DNA of 40,246 nucleotides from Pseudomonadota bacterium (GCA_023460715.1 JAEWPH010000155.1:1-40246), one strand, 5' to 3'. Shown: positions 1 through 8,437, counted from the first letter of the stretch. Notes: a model not told the origin generated them from the sequence alone. Numbers and translations: made by a program.

Positions 1-1170
1 GCGCAGCACCGGCGGCGTGGCAGACAGGCGCAGCGGGCTGGCCACGCCGGTGATGTGCTGCACGCCATCCGGCGCCGGGCCATCGCCCCAGCGGGGCAGC
101 GTCACGGCCAGGCCGCGCGCCTGCACCTGGGGGTCGTCGAACGCCTGCGCCACGGTGTTGATGGGGCCGCAGGGCACGGCCTTGTCTTCCAGCAGCGTTA
201 TCCAGTCGGCCGTGGTGCGGGTGCGGGTCACGGCCTCCATGGCGGGGATGAGGTCGGCGCGGTGCTTCACGCGCAGGGTGTTGGTCGCATAGCGCGGGTC
301 GGTGGCCCACTGGGGCTGGCCGGCCGCGGCGCAGAAACGCTGGAACTGCCCGTCGTTGCCGATGGCCAGCAGCATGTTGCCGTCCTGCGTGGGAAAGTCC
401 TGGTAGGGCGCGAGGCTCGGGTGGCTGTTGCCCATGCGCGCGGGCGCGTCGCCCGTGGCGAGGAAGCCAGCCGCCTGGTTGGCCAGCACCGCCATGCCCA
501 CGTCCAGCAGGGCCATGTCGATGTGCTGGCCCTGGCCCGTGCCGGTGGAGGCGTTGTCGCGCACGTGCAGCGCAGCCAGGATGGCGTTGCTGGCGTACAG
601 GCCGGTGAACAGGTCGATCACCGCGACGCCCACGCGCAGCGGGCCGCCGCCGGGCTCGGCATCCGCACGGCCCGTGATGCTCATCAGGCCGGTCATGGCC
701 TGCACCATCAGGTCGTAGCCCGCGCGCTCGGCGTACGGGCCGTTCTGCCCGAATCCTGTGACCGAGCAGTAGATCAGGCGCGGGTTGAGGGCCCGCAGGC
801 TCTCGTGGTCGAGGCCGTACTGCTGAAGGCCGCCGACCTTGAAGTTCTCCACCAGCACATCGGCCTGCTGCGCCATCTGCCGGATGAGGTGCTGCCCCTC
901 CGGCGTGGCGATGTCAATGGTGACCGAGCGCTTGTTGCGGTTGCAGGCGGTGAAGTAGCTGGCCTGGCTGGTGTCGTTGCCGTCGGCGTCCTTGAGGAAG
1001 GGTGGGCCCCAGTGGCGTGTGTCGTCGCCGGCGCCGGGGCGCTCCACCTTCACCACGTCCGCGCCCAGGTCGGCCAGGATCTGGGTGCACCATGGACCGG
1101 CCAGCACGCGGGAGAGGTCGAGCACCTTGATGCCTGCGAGGGCGCCTGCGTTCGGGATGGGGGTGGTCAT
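1..1170 (-). CDS. CaiB/BaiF-family CoA-transferase (class III), probably glutarate CoA-transferase; 3' end cut by window edge
   Basis: Reading the minus strand from the ATG at 1168-1170 gives 390 uninterrupted codons up to the window edge, so the last few residues and the stop are missing. The protein begins with the family pattern LAGIKVLDLSRVLAGP, followed by ADLGADVVKVERPGAGDDTR, and has NKRSVTID at about 80-86, GYDLMVQAMTGL at about 151-162 and GVAVIDLFTG at about 181-190. D186 in that last motif aligns with the Asp that forms the acyl-anhydride intermediate in formyl-CoA transferase and CaiB. These enzymes move CoA between carboxylates. The next gene upstream on the same strand is glutaryl-CoA dehydrogenase, so the likely reaction is succinyl-CoA plus glutarate to glutaryl-CoA, as in Pseudomonas GcdG and human SUGCT. 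The family call is firm; the substrate is inferred from context only. Confidence 0.9.
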   Translation of the reverse strand, partial: MTTPIPNAGALAGIKVLDLSRVLAGPWCTQILADLGADVVKVERPGAGDDTRHWGPPFLKDADGNDTSQASYFTACNRNKRSVTIDIATPEGQHLIRQMAQQADVLVENFKVGGLQQYGLDHESLRALNPRLIYCSVTGFGQNGPYAERAGYDLMVQAMTGLMSITGRADAEPGGGPLRVGVAVIDLFTGLYASNAILAALHVRDNASTGTGQGQHIDMALLDVGMAVLANQAAGFLATGDAPARMGNSHPSLAPYQDFPTQDGNMLLAIGNDGQFQRFCAAAGQPQWATDPRYATNTLRVKHRADLIPAMEAVTRTRTTADWITLLEDKAVPCGPINTVAQAFDDPQVQARGLAVTLPRWGDGPAPDGVQHITGVASPLRLSATPPVLR

Positions 1171-1180
1171 GGGGTTAGTG

Positions 1181-1245
1181 TGCTATTGAATTGATAGCTA
1201 CTAGCGCTTGTATATAGAGCGCTAGAGGCCAAAAACGTCTGAAAT
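1181..1245. repeat. Comamonadaceae-type intergenic repeat, copy R1
   Basis: This copy reads GCTATTGAATTGATAGCT, then a perfect stem CTAGCGCT (1201-1208) / AGCGCTAG (1218-1225), then GGCCAAAAAC. The same framework recurs at 25329-25392 and, more degraded, at 11701-11766. It lies just upstream of the CoA-transferase start, between it and gcdH. It contains no ORF. It is A+T richer than its surroundings. Confidence 0.75.
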
Positions 1246-1450
1246 TGGCATGCGGCTTGAGGTGGGCGTGTCTCCAAGCCAGGGACGCCAAGCAAGGGCC
1301 GCCCCGCAGCGACGGTGTCGTCCCCCTTCCCGACGAAGCCGAGAGAAGGGGCTGAGGGCCTTGGCTCCAAGCCTGCCAGTGCAGGCTTGGACGGTCCGAA
1401 GGGCTGCCGCCTCTGGCGGAAGCAACGAGCGGTTGCGTCTCAGGGGGATG
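1246..1450. other. Non-coding gap between gcdH and the CoA-transferase with a perfect 10-bp hairpin
   Basis: No credible ORF is seen. A perfect inverted repeat CCAAGCCTGC (1367-1376) / GCAGGCTTGG (1381-1390) with loop CAGT stands in the middle. It lacks a T-run on either side, so it is not a standard intrinsic terminator. It may be a REP-like element or a transcript-processing or attenuation structure within a gcdH-CoA-transferase mRNA. Confidence 0.5.
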
Positions 1451-2644
<1,194 letters not shown>

Positions 2645-2713
2645 GCAGATGTCTCCGGTTCAGATGAAGGGGCGTTGCATGCGGAAGGTGCATGGTCAGC
2701 GTGAATGAGAGCC

Positions 2714-2742
2714 ATCGTACGCAGCACTGGTGCCCACCGCAA
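2714..2742 (-). promoter_or_regulatory. Candidate sigma70 promoter for gcdH
   Basis: On the minus strand TTGCGG (2742-2737) is followed after exactly 17 bases by TACGAT (2719-2714), which would start transcription near 2707, about 60 bases before the gcdH ATG. The match is partial. A weak inverted repeat CCAGA (2758-2762) / TCTGG (2780-2784) lies just upstream and could be part of the LysR-type regulator's site. Confidence 0.35.
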
Positions 2743-2798
2743 ACGCCTTGTTCTCATCCAGACATGCTCGGTACGAATATCTGGGCTAGCATGAACGC

Positions 2799-3722
2799 AT
2801 GCATCGCCATCTTCCGTCCACCCAGGCGCTGGCCTGTTTCGAAGCCGCCGCCCGCCACCAGAGCTACACGCGTGCGGCGCAGGAGCTGGTGCTCACGCAA
2901 AGCGCCGTGTCGCGCCAGATCCAGGCGCTGGAGGAGTTTCTGGGCGTTCAGCTGTTCAAGCGCACGCGCCATGGCATGGTGCTGACGCCCGCCGGCACGC
3001 ACTACGGCCGCCAGGTGGCGCGGTGGCTGCAAGGCCTGGAACGCGATACGCTGGACGTGATGGCGCACCAGGGCCGGGGCGGGGCGCTGTCCCTGGCCGC
3101 CGTGCCCACGTTCGCCACGCGCTGGCTGATCCCGCGCCTGCCGCAACTGGCACAGCGGCATCCTGACATCGTCGTCCACATCGAGACGCAGACCCGCCCC
3201 TTTCTGTTTGCCGACACCTCCTTCGACGCGGCGCTGTACGCCGGCACGGCCGACCAGGTCGCCAACTGGCCTGGTGTCCAGGCGCAGCTGCTGATGCATG
3301 AGGATGTGGTCCCGGTGTGCAGTCCGCGCCTGCTGGAAGCCGCCGCCCCCCGTGGCCCCGGCCGCGCCCACCAGCCGGTGGCGCCCCCGGTGGTCGCCAG
3401 GCTCCCGCTGCTGCAGCAGAGCACGCGGCCGTATGGCTGGCGGCAGTGGTTCGAGGCCATGGAAGTCGACGCGCCGCGCGCGCTCGATGGCCCGCGGTAC
3501 GAGCTGTTCTCGATGCTGGCCGTGGCTGCCGCGCACGGCCTGGGCGTGGCGCTGATGCCGCCGCTGCTGATCGAGGCCGAGATCGCCCGGGGTGACCTGG
3601 TGGTTGCGTGTGCACGGCCGCTGCGGGGCGAGCGCGCTTATTACCTGGTGAGCCCGGCGCAACCGCAGCCACCCGTGCTCTCGGCCTTTGCCCACTGGCT
3701 GCAGGACATGGCCGCGACTTGA
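2799..3722 (+). CDS. LysR-family transcriptional regulator divergent from gcdH (GcdR-like)
   Basis: This is a 307-residue LTTR. The winged helix-turn-helix occupies about residues 1-65, with the recognition part SYTRAAQELVLTQSAVSRQI and then LGVQLFKRTRHGMVLTPAG. The rest is a periplasmic-binding-protein-like effector domain (LSLAAVPTFATRWLIPRLPQ onward), and the N-terminal style resembles the GcvA group of LTTRs. It is transcribed away from gcdH across a 154-bp gap, the usual arrangement for an LTTR controlling its neighbour. In Pseudomonas an LTTR (GcdR) responds to glutarate and activates gcdHG; a similar role is likely here but inferred from context. Stop is at 3720-3722. Confidence 0.9.
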   Translation: MHRHLPSTQALACFEAAARHQSYTRAAQELVLTQSAVSRQIQALEEFLGVQLFKRTRHGMVLTPAGTHYGRQVARWLQGLERDTLDVMAHQGRGGALSLAAVPTFATRWLIPRLPQLAQRHPDIVVHIETQTRPFLFADTSFDAALYAGTADQVANWPGVQAQLLMHEDVVPVCSPRLLEAAAPRGPGRAHQPVAPPVVARLPLLQQSTRPYGWRQWFEAMEVDAPRALDGPRYELFSMLAVAAAHGLGVALMPPLLIEAEIARGDLVVACARPLRGERAYYLVSPAQPQPPVLSAFAHWLQDMAAT

Positions 3723-3867
3723 GATATGCGGGCCCCCGGCCGATTGCGCCCCCGCCGGGGCGGGGCTACCCTGTGGGCGCGGCTGGACGGCCGGCTGGGT
3801 GTGTCAACGCAACCCGGCGGCGCGGCTCCGGCTTCGCGACCTCTGCAACCCAAGAAGGAGAACATCC

Positions 3868-4092
3868 ATGGTCACTGAATCCACTTACCACGCACCGACG
3901 TTCGAGCCCACCGTGGATGAAATCGAAGCCCTCAAGCAGCTCGAACTGGGCCAGGCCATGAGCGTGCCCCAGGCGCTGAAGCACCACCTGTCCGGACGGT
4001 TGGTGGAGTGGGGCTTCATCGGCAAGACGCCCGCTGGCGATCTCGCCATCACCGATGCAGGCCGGCAGGTGATCAAGCGCAGCAACAACTGA
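3868..4092 (+). CDS. Small conserved-looking hypothetical protein, 74 aa
   Basis: The ATG at 3868 is preceded by a strong AAGGAG at about 3855-3860, which decides the start. The 74-residue product is soluble and slightly acidic at the N-terminus (FEPTVDEIEALKQLELGQAM), followed by VPQALKHHLSGRLVEWGFIG and ITDAGRQVIKR. The last segment looks like the wing and final helix of a minimal winged-helix fold (helix, short turn, GDLAITDAG strand, helix), but I do not recognise the family. It is flanked by a 145-bp upstream gap and a clear terminator 20 bases after the stop, so it is probably a single-gene unit. No function is assigned. Confidence 0.75.
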   Translation: MVTESTYHAPTFEPTVDEIEALKQLELGQAMSVPQALKHHLSGRLVEWGFIGKTPAGDLAITDAGRQVIKRSNN

Positions 4093-4111
4093 GCTGCGCG
4101 CCAGCGTTTAT

Positions 4112-4170
4112 CAGCCCGTAATTGCGGGCTGAACTACGGCCGCTTCGCTGGGCGAGGCGGCCGTTCTTAT
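4112..4170 (+). terminator. Two consecutive stem-loops, the second an intrinsic terminator
   Basis: The first hairpin is CAGCCCG (4112-4118) / CGGGCTG (4125-4131). The second is ACGGCCGC (4136-4143) / GCGGCCGT (4157-4164), followed by TTCTTATTT. They sit directly downstream of the 74-aa gene and would end its transcript. Confidence 0.7.
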
Positions 4171-4586
4171 TTGGTGGGCCCGCACCTTGTGCGCAGGGTG
4201 TTGATGGCGGCCCGGTCGTACGCGCGTTTCGCATTCGTCCTACATGGCGCTGACACGCACGGCCGTTACCGTATCGGTCATCGCAAGAGGGCACGCATTG
4301 GGTGTGTCTTCCGCAGAAAAAAGCAAGACCTCGAACACAGGAGACCTCGCATGCCAGGAAGCGGCGGAGCGGCAGTCGGGTGCCTTTGGGCACCACGGGC
4401 GGCCATCGGTCACGACGGCGGCACACGCGGCCGGGCCAGCACTCCGGCTCGGGCCGGCGGGCTCCACGGACGGAAAGGGTCGGCCAGCCTGCGGTGAGAG
4501 GGCCGGCAACGCAACAGTTCTTCAGCGTCGGTGGATGCCAGTCAAAGCCTGCTTCCGATGGTCTGTCCTATTGAAGGAATGAGCAT
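4171..4586. other. Non-coding stretch, no supported gene
   Basis: Open frames here on both strands are short, overlap each other and have no recognisable protein signature. A GGAGAC at about 4340-4345 precedes an ATG at 4350, but that frame yields a low-complexity product. The stretch may hold the promoter and leader of the 30-residue ORF at 4587. Confidence 0.4.
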
Positions 4587-4679
4587 ATGAAAGAAGTTTT
4601 GACTGTCATGGCTGGATTCGTGCTGTTCTCCAGTCTCGGGATCGCCTACGTGGCCGCGTCGGTCATGGGCAGCCTGTGA
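4587..4679 (+). CDS. Putative 30-residue single-pass membrane peptide
   Basis: The ATG at 4587 follows AAGGA at a normal distance (TTGAAGGAATGAGCAT). The product starts MKEVLTVMAGFV, continues with a strongly hydrophobic stretch rich in Val, Leu, Phe, Ala, Gly and Ser, and ends SVMGSL before TGA at 4677-4679. The layout is one short charged head (K2, E3) followed by one transmembrane helix, like small accessory subunits such as CydX, KdpF or CcoQ, but it matches none of these by sequence that I can recognise. It stands alone, with no large membrane complex gene beside it; the nearest is the 115-aa single-span protein at 5042. It is short enough to be missed by automatic gene finders. Confidence 0.55.
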   Translation: MKEVLTVMAGFVLFSSLGIAYVAASVMGSL

Positions 4680-4722
4680 GGAAGCGCGCAGTGGAATACG
4701 GTCAAGTCCTTCCGACCGCTGT

Positions 4723-4741
4723 GGAAGCCGTCGAGGCTTCC
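4723..4741. other. Short perfect hairpin after the 30-residue ORF
   Basis: GGAAGCC (4723-4729) and GGCTTCC (4735-4741) pair across a 5-base loop about 45 bases after the stop. No T-run follows on the plus strand, so it is at best a weak terminator or mRNA-protecting hairpin. Confidence 0.4.
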
Positions 4742-4814
4742 GCGCACAACACCCTGGCTACCGCTCCGGCGACCGGCAGCCTGCAACCAGCACACGCCCG
4801 ATAGCGTGCCGGCC

Positions 4815-4940
4815 ATGCCGCATCTGCCTTCATCCCGCCTGCCCGCCGACCAGCCCGTGGAACCCGACGTGCCTGGCGCGCCACCCGAACCAGCAGACAA
4901 GCCTCCCTATCTGCGCAGCAGGGCCGCCCCGGCTGCGTAA
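4815..4940 (+). CDS. Possible 41-residue proline-rich peptide (low confidence)
   Basis: An ORF from ATG 4815 to TAA 4938-4940 encodes a Pro- and Asp-rich peptide with segments LPADQPVEPDVPGAPPEP and PYLRSRAAPAA. The compositional regularity is protein-like, but the upstream bases show no good ribosome site, and the high GC content makes chance ORFs common. It sits in the 4680-5041 gap, in which I see no other gene. Confidence 0.25.
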   Translation: MPHLPSSRLPADQPVEPDVPGAPPEPADKPPYLRSRAAPAA

Positions 4941-5041
4941 AACCACCGCAGGCGCTGCGCTCCTTAGCGCGTGGATGTCTATGGGATGAGGACGCTGGCA
5001 CCAGCCGAGCCCTTTCGGCCAGCTCACTTCAGGAGTCAGCG

Positions 5042-5389
5042 ATGAGCGATCCCCAGCGACCTTCCGAGACCGTGAACACCTCCCAGGGGCCGAAGCGTCC
5101 CACCAGCGTACGGGACAACCTCAGGGCCTTCCGCATGGCCGCCATCGGCGCAGCGGTGGCTCTCGCCATCGTCATCGCCTTCAACGTGATGGCGCCGAAA
5201 GACCGGTTGGACGCCCCCGCTGGAACCGGTGGAGCGCCCGCCGCGGGCCAGGGAGCCCAGCAGACGGGTGGCCCTTCGGGCAGCGATCCAGTGCAGCGAA
5301 CCGCGCCTCAGCAAGGGGATTCGCCCACGGCCCCGGGGCGCGAAGGCGTTGGGGCTCCGCAGGGCTCGGCGGTGCCTGCCTCGCGGTGA
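5042..5389 (+). CDS. Hypothetical single-span membrane protein with a disordered Gly/Pro/Gln-rich tail
   Basis: The ATG at 5042 is preceded by AGGAG (5031-5035). The 115-residue product has a polar N-terminal segment, a basic stretch (VRDNLRAFRM), one hydrophobic helix at about 36-51 (AAIGAAVALAIVIAFNVM), then about 60 residues rich in Gly, Ala, Pro, Gln and Ser with no predicted structure. By the positive-inside rule the N-terminus would be cytoplasmic and the tail periplasmic. I do not recognise a family. It is transcribed towards the tRNA-Leu gene on the opposite strand and shares the hairpin at 5462-5493 as a possible end point. Confidence 0.7.
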   Translation: MSDPQRPSETVNTSQGPKRPTSVRDNLRAFRMAAIGAAVALAIVIAFNVMAPKDRLDAPAGTGGAPAAGQGAQQTGGPSGSDPVQRTAPQQGDSPTAPGREGVGAPQGSAVPASR

Positions 5390-5458
5390 GGGGCGTGCGA
5401 CGGTCCAGCACGGCGCGGCCTCGTTGCGCGCCGGGATGTCGCGCAACGTTCGGCCACG

Positions 5459-5493
5459 AAAAAGCCGCAGGGTGCGAATGCAACCTGCGGCTT
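5459..5493 (-). terminator. Intrinsic terminator of tRNA-Leu
   Basis: Ten-base arms AAGCCGCAGG (5462-5471) and CCTGCGGCTT (5484-5493) form the stem. On the minus strand it is followed by TTTTT (from A5459-A5463), the expected T-run just after the tRNA 3' end. Confidence 0.8.
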
Positions 5494-5501
5494 GGAATGT
5501 G

Positions 5502-5586
5502 TGGTGCCCGGGGCCGGAATCGAACCGGCACGCCTTGCGGCGGGGGATTTTGAGTCCCCTGCGTCTACCAATTTCACCACCCGGGC
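5502..5586 (-). tRNA. tRNA-Leu, anticodon CAA
   Basis: The 85-base minus-strand sequence starts GCCCGGGTGG and ends with an encoded CCA. Acceptor arms GCCCGGG and CCCGGGC pair perfectly. The anticodon stem GGGGA/TCCCC encloses loop CTCAAAA, so the anticodon is CAA, reading UUG codons. A class II variable arm (CGCCGCAAGGCG) and a T-loop GGTTCGATTCC are present. A CATAAT -10-like box lies on the minus strand at 5613-5608, about 22 bases upstream. The intrinsic terminator follows at once. Confidence 0.95.
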
Positions 5587-5629
5587 GACGCCAATGCGAA
5601 GTCGGGAATTATGGCACAGTAACGGGTCT

Positions 5630-6535
5630 ATGAAGACCTACCCAACCATTGAAGACGCGATCGGGCGCACGCCCCTGGTCGCCTTGCAGCGCATCGGAGC
5701 GCAGGACCATACGGCGCGCGGCAACGTGGTGCTGGGAAAGCTGGAAGGCAACAATCCCGCGGGTTCGGTGAAGGACCGGCCGGCACTCTCGATGATCCGC
5801 CGTGCCGAAGAGCGCGGAGACATCCGACCGGGCGACACGCTGATCGAAGCCACTTCGGGCAACACCGGCATCGCGCTGGCCATGGCCGCAGCGATCAAGG
5901 GCTACCGCATGGTGCTGATCATGCCGGAGGACCTGTCGATCGAACGTGCCCAGACCATGAAGGCCTATGGCGCCGAGCTGATCCTGACCCCGAAGAGCGG
6001 CGGCATCGAATACTCCCGCGATCTGGCGGACACCATGGTCAAGCAGGGCAAGGGCGTCGTGTTGGATCAGTTCGCCAACGCGGACAACCCGCGCATCCAT
6101 TACGAAACCACGGGGCCCGAACTCTGGGAGCAGACGGAAGGGCGCATCACCCATTTTGTGAGCGCCATGGGCACCACGGGCACCATCACCGGCGTGTCGC
6201 GCTTCCTGAAGGAAAAGAACCCGGCGATCCAAATCGTCGGCGTCCAGCCCAACGAAGGTTCGCGCATTCCTGGCATCCGCAAGTGGCCTCAGGAATACCT
6301 GCCCAAGATCTACGACCCCCGGGCCGTGGACGAACTGGTGTACGTGGGCCAGGACGATGCCGAGGACATGTGCCGCCGCCTGGCGCGGGAGGAGGGCATC
6401 TTCGCCGGGATCTCCGCAGCGGGTGCGTGCCACGCGGCGCAGCAGATCAGCCAGCGCGAGCAGAACGCCACGATCGTCTTCATCGTCTGCGACCGCGGCG
6501 ACCGCTACCTTTCCACGGGCGTCTTCCCCGCCTGA
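5630..6535 (+). CDS. cysM: Cysteine synthase B (O-acetylserine sulfhydrylase)
   Basis: The 301-residue product is of normal CysM length. It is a PLP enzyme that makes cysteine from O-acetylserine and sulfide or thiosulfate in the cytoplasm. PLP-lysine K48 is in NNPAGSVKDRPAL, the phosphate/substrate loop is TSGNTG at 75-80, and EYSRDLADTM and the C-terminal CDRGDRYLSTGVF match CysM rather than longer CysK-type or CBS enzymes. The start at 5630 is the first in-frame ATG that gives a normal N-terminus (MKTYPTIEDAIGRTPLV); longer frames run through the tRNA. Its ribosome site is weak. It is divergent from tRNA-Leu and is followed 94 bases later by the NUDIX gene. Confidence 0.93.
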   Translation: MKTYPTIEDAIGRTPLVALQRIGAQDHTARGNVVLGKLEGNNPAGSVKDRPALSMIRRAEERGDIRPGDTLIEATSGNTGIALAMAAAIKGYRMVLIMPEDLSIERAQTMKAYGAELILTPKSGGIEYSRDLADTMVKQGKGVVLDQFANADNPRIHYETTGPELWEQTEGRITHFVSAMGTTGTITGVSRFLKEKNPAIQIVGVQPNEGSRIPGIRKWPQEYLPKIYDPRAVDELVYVGQDDAEDMCRRLAREEGIFAGISAAGACHAAQQISQREQNATIVFIVCDRGDRYLSTGVFPA

Positions 6536-6628
6536 GCGCGGAGGCATTAGAAGATCCCTTGGAAACGCCCGTCCATGCTCGGATTGTTGCTATATAAATA
6601 ATGGCAGAATCCGCTGCTTTCCAACCCT

Positions 6629-7180
6629 ATGGCTTACGAAACGCGCTACTGCACCCACTGCGCTACCGCGCTGGAGTCGATCACGCTGCGCGAAGACAGC
6701 GGCGATGTGGCGCGGCTGCGCTGCCCTGCCTGCGGTTGGACGCACTGGAACAATCCCACCCCCGTGCTGGCCGCGATCGTGGAGCGGGAGGGGCACGTGC
6801 TGTTGGCCCGCAATGCGGCCTGGCCCGGCAAGGCCTTTGGGCTCATCACTGGCTTCATGGAAGCGGGCGAGACGCCCGAGGAAGGCATCACGCGCGAGAT
6901 CAAGGAAGAGACGCAGCTCGACGTGAGCGCGCTGCAGTTGATCGGCGTCTACGACTTCCAGCGCATGAACCAGGTCATCATCGCCTACCACGCGGTGGCG
7001 CATGGCGAGGTACAGCTCTCGCCCGAGCTGCTGGAGTACCGGCTGATCGCGCCCGAGAAGCTGGTCTGCTGGCCTGCCGGCACCGGCTACGCGCTGGCTG
7101 CGTGGCTGCGCGCACGCGGGATCGAACCGCCGTTTGCCGACTTCTTTGGCCGCGACGACCGAGAGGAAGAAGCCGCGTGA
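6629..7180 (+). CDS. NUDIX hydrolase with N-terminal zinc ribbon
   Basis: The 183-residue protein has a four-Cys zinc ribbon (C8, C11, C32, C35) followed by a NUDIX fold. The NUDIX box runs from G75 to L97 (GFMEAGETPEEG, then ITREIKEETQL) with the metal-binding REIKEE core intact. The usual Gly before the final hydrophobic residue is Gln (Q96). The ribbon-plus-NUDIX layout recalls NudC, but the SQPWPFPxS specificity motif of NADH pyrophosphatase is absent, so the substrate is unknown. An AT-rich TATATAAAT at 6591-6599 upstream is a possible -10 region. No clear ribosome site is seen. The gene lies between cysM and tusA on the same strand, with 37 bases to tusA. Confidence 0.88.
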   Translation: MAYETRYCTHCATALESITLREDSGDVARLRCPACGWTHWNNPTPVLAAIVEREGHVLLARNAAWPGKAFGLITGFMEAGETPEEGITREIKEETQLDVSALQLIGVYDFQRMNQVIIAYHAVAHGEVQLSPELLEYRLIAPEKLVCWPAGTGYALAAWLRARGIEPPFADFFGRDDREEEAA

Positions 7181-7217
7181 CTACAATGAAAAAATCGCTT
7201 TTGCCCAGGAATCAACG

Positions 7218-7445
7218 ATGAACGTCCACAAGGAAATCGACACGCGCGGCCTGAACTGCCCGCTGCCCATCTTGAAGGCCAAGAAGGCGCTAGCGGACAT
7301 GGCCAGCGGCCAGTTGCTCAAGGTGCTGGCAACGGACGGCGGCTCGTTGCGCGACTTCCAGGCATTCGCCAAGCAGACGGGCAACGAACTGGTGGAGCAG
7401 CAGACGGTGGGCGAGGAATACATCCACGTGCTGCGCCGCCGCTGA
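7218..7445 (+). CDS. tusA: TusA/SirA-family sulfur carrier protein
   Basis: The 75-residue product carries the family signature DTRGLNCPLPILKAKKAL near the N-terminus. C14 in CPLP is the persulfide-carrying cysteine. The length and the ending (GNELVEQQTVGEEYIHVL) are typical. TusA relays sulfur from cysteine desulfurase to tRNA 2-thiouridine synthesis and other pathways. The start is chosen because it gives the normal short N-terminus. A TACAAT box at 7182-7187 could be its own promoter -10. A strong bidirectional terminator follows. Confidence 0.92.
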   Translation: MNVHKEIDTRGLNCPLPILKAKKALADMASGQLLKVLATDGGSLRDFQAFAKQTGNELVEQQTVGEEYIHVLRRR

Positions 7446-7499
7446 GCACCGCGCCTGCCGGTGGGGGCGCGCGCCGCACCGCACGCCACTCACTCAAGC

Positions 7500-7525
7500 A
7501 AAAGGCCCGCTGATGCGGGCCTTTT
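7500..7525. terminator. Bidirectional intrinsic terminator between tusA and galU
   Basis: AAAAGGCCCGC (7500-7510) and GCGGGCCTTTT (7515-7525) form a perfect 11-bp stem with loop TGAT. T-runs exist on both strands, serving the convergent tusA and galU. Confidence 0.9.
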
Positions 7526-7555
7526 GTTTTGGCGTTGCGGGTGCGCGCTGCGTGT

Positions 7556-8437
7556 TCAGAGTGCCAGATTCTTGAGGTAGGTGCGGAAGTCTGCGCCCAG
7601 TTGCGGATGGGCCAGGGCCAGTTCCACGTTGGCCTCCAGGAAGCCTTCCTTGCTGCCGCAGTCGTAGCGCTTGCCGTCGTAGCGGTAGGCGAACACCTTC
7701 TCGCGGCGCATCAGGGCCGCGATGCCGTCGGTCAGCTGGATCTCGCCGCCCACGCCGCGCGGCAGGGCTGCGATCTCGCGGAACACGCCGGGCGTGAGGA
7801 TGTAGCGGCCGGCCACGCCCAGGCGCGACGGCGCGTCTTCAGGGGCGGGCTTCTCGACCATGTGCGACAGCTCCAGCAGGCGGTCGTTGATGGACTTGCC
7901 GGCCACGATGCCGTAGCGGCGGGTGTGCTCGTCCGGCACTTCCTGCACGGCCAGGATGGTGGCCTGCCACTCGGCGAACTGGTCCACCATCTGCTTGAGC
8001 ACGGGTGGCTTGCCGACCATCAGGTCGTCGGCCAGCAGCACGGCGAAGGGCTCGTTGCCCACCACGCTGTGTGCGCAGTACACCGCGTGGCCCAGGCCCA
8101 GGGCCTTGGGTTGGCGGATGTAGATGCATTCCATGTCGTCCGGCACGATGGAGCGGGCCAGGGACAGCAGTTCGTCCTTGCCTTTGGACTCCAGCTCGGA
8201 CTCCAGCTCGTAAGCCGTGTCGAAGTGGTCGGGAATGGCGCGCTTGTTGCGGCCATTGATGAAGATCATCTGGCGAATGCCCGCGGCATAGGCTTCTTCC
8301 ACGGCGTACTGGATCAGCGGCTTGTCCACCACGGGCAGCATTTCCTTGGGCTGCGCCTTCGTGGCGGGCAGGAAGCGGGTGCCAAGACCTGCGACGGGGA
8401 AAACAGCCTTGCGAATCGTTGCGGTGGGTTCGGTCAT
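7556..8437 (-). CDS. galU: UTP-glucose-1-phosphate uridylyltransferase
   Basis: The 293-residue product makes UDP-glucose for capsule, LPS and trehalose-type pathways. The nucleotidyltransferase signature [20 protein letters not shown] at about 17-36 is intact, followed by [32 protein letters not shown], and [13 protein letters not shown]. The ATG at 8437 gives the normal GalU N-terminus ([17 protein letters not shown]); a longer frame to 8512 adds 25 residues without family likeness. It lies 153 bases downstream of valS on the same strand. Confidence 0.95.
   Translation of the reverse strand: MTEPTATIRKAVFPVAGLGTRFLPATKAQPKEMLPVVDKPLIQYAVEEAYAAGIRQMIFINGRNKRAIPDHFDTAYELESELESKGKDELLSLARSIVPDDMECIYIRQPKALGLGHAVYCAHSVVGNEPFAVLLADDLMVGKPPVLKQMVDQFAEWQATILAVQEVPDEHTRRYGIVAGKSINDRLLELSHMVEKPAPEDAPSRLGVAGRYILTPGVFREIAALPRGVGGEIQLTDGIAALMRREKVFAYRYDGKRYDCGSKEGFLEANVELALAHPQLGADFRTYLKNLAL

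Noticed and set aside
2758..2784. CCAGA-N17-TCTGG inverted repeat near the first LysR start as an operator
   Set aside because: Five-base arms at this spacing are expected by chance in a region this long; kept only as a remark under the gcdH promoter.
4244..4582. 112-codon plus-strand frame in the 4.2-4.6 kb gap
   Set aside because: No ribosome site, low-complexity Ala/Gly/Arg composition, and competing frames of equal quality on both strands.
5502..5586. tRNA-Leu as an integration site for a genomic island
   Set aside because: No integrase, no duplicated tRNA 3' end and no direct repeat are visible on either side; both flanks look like ordinary chromosome.
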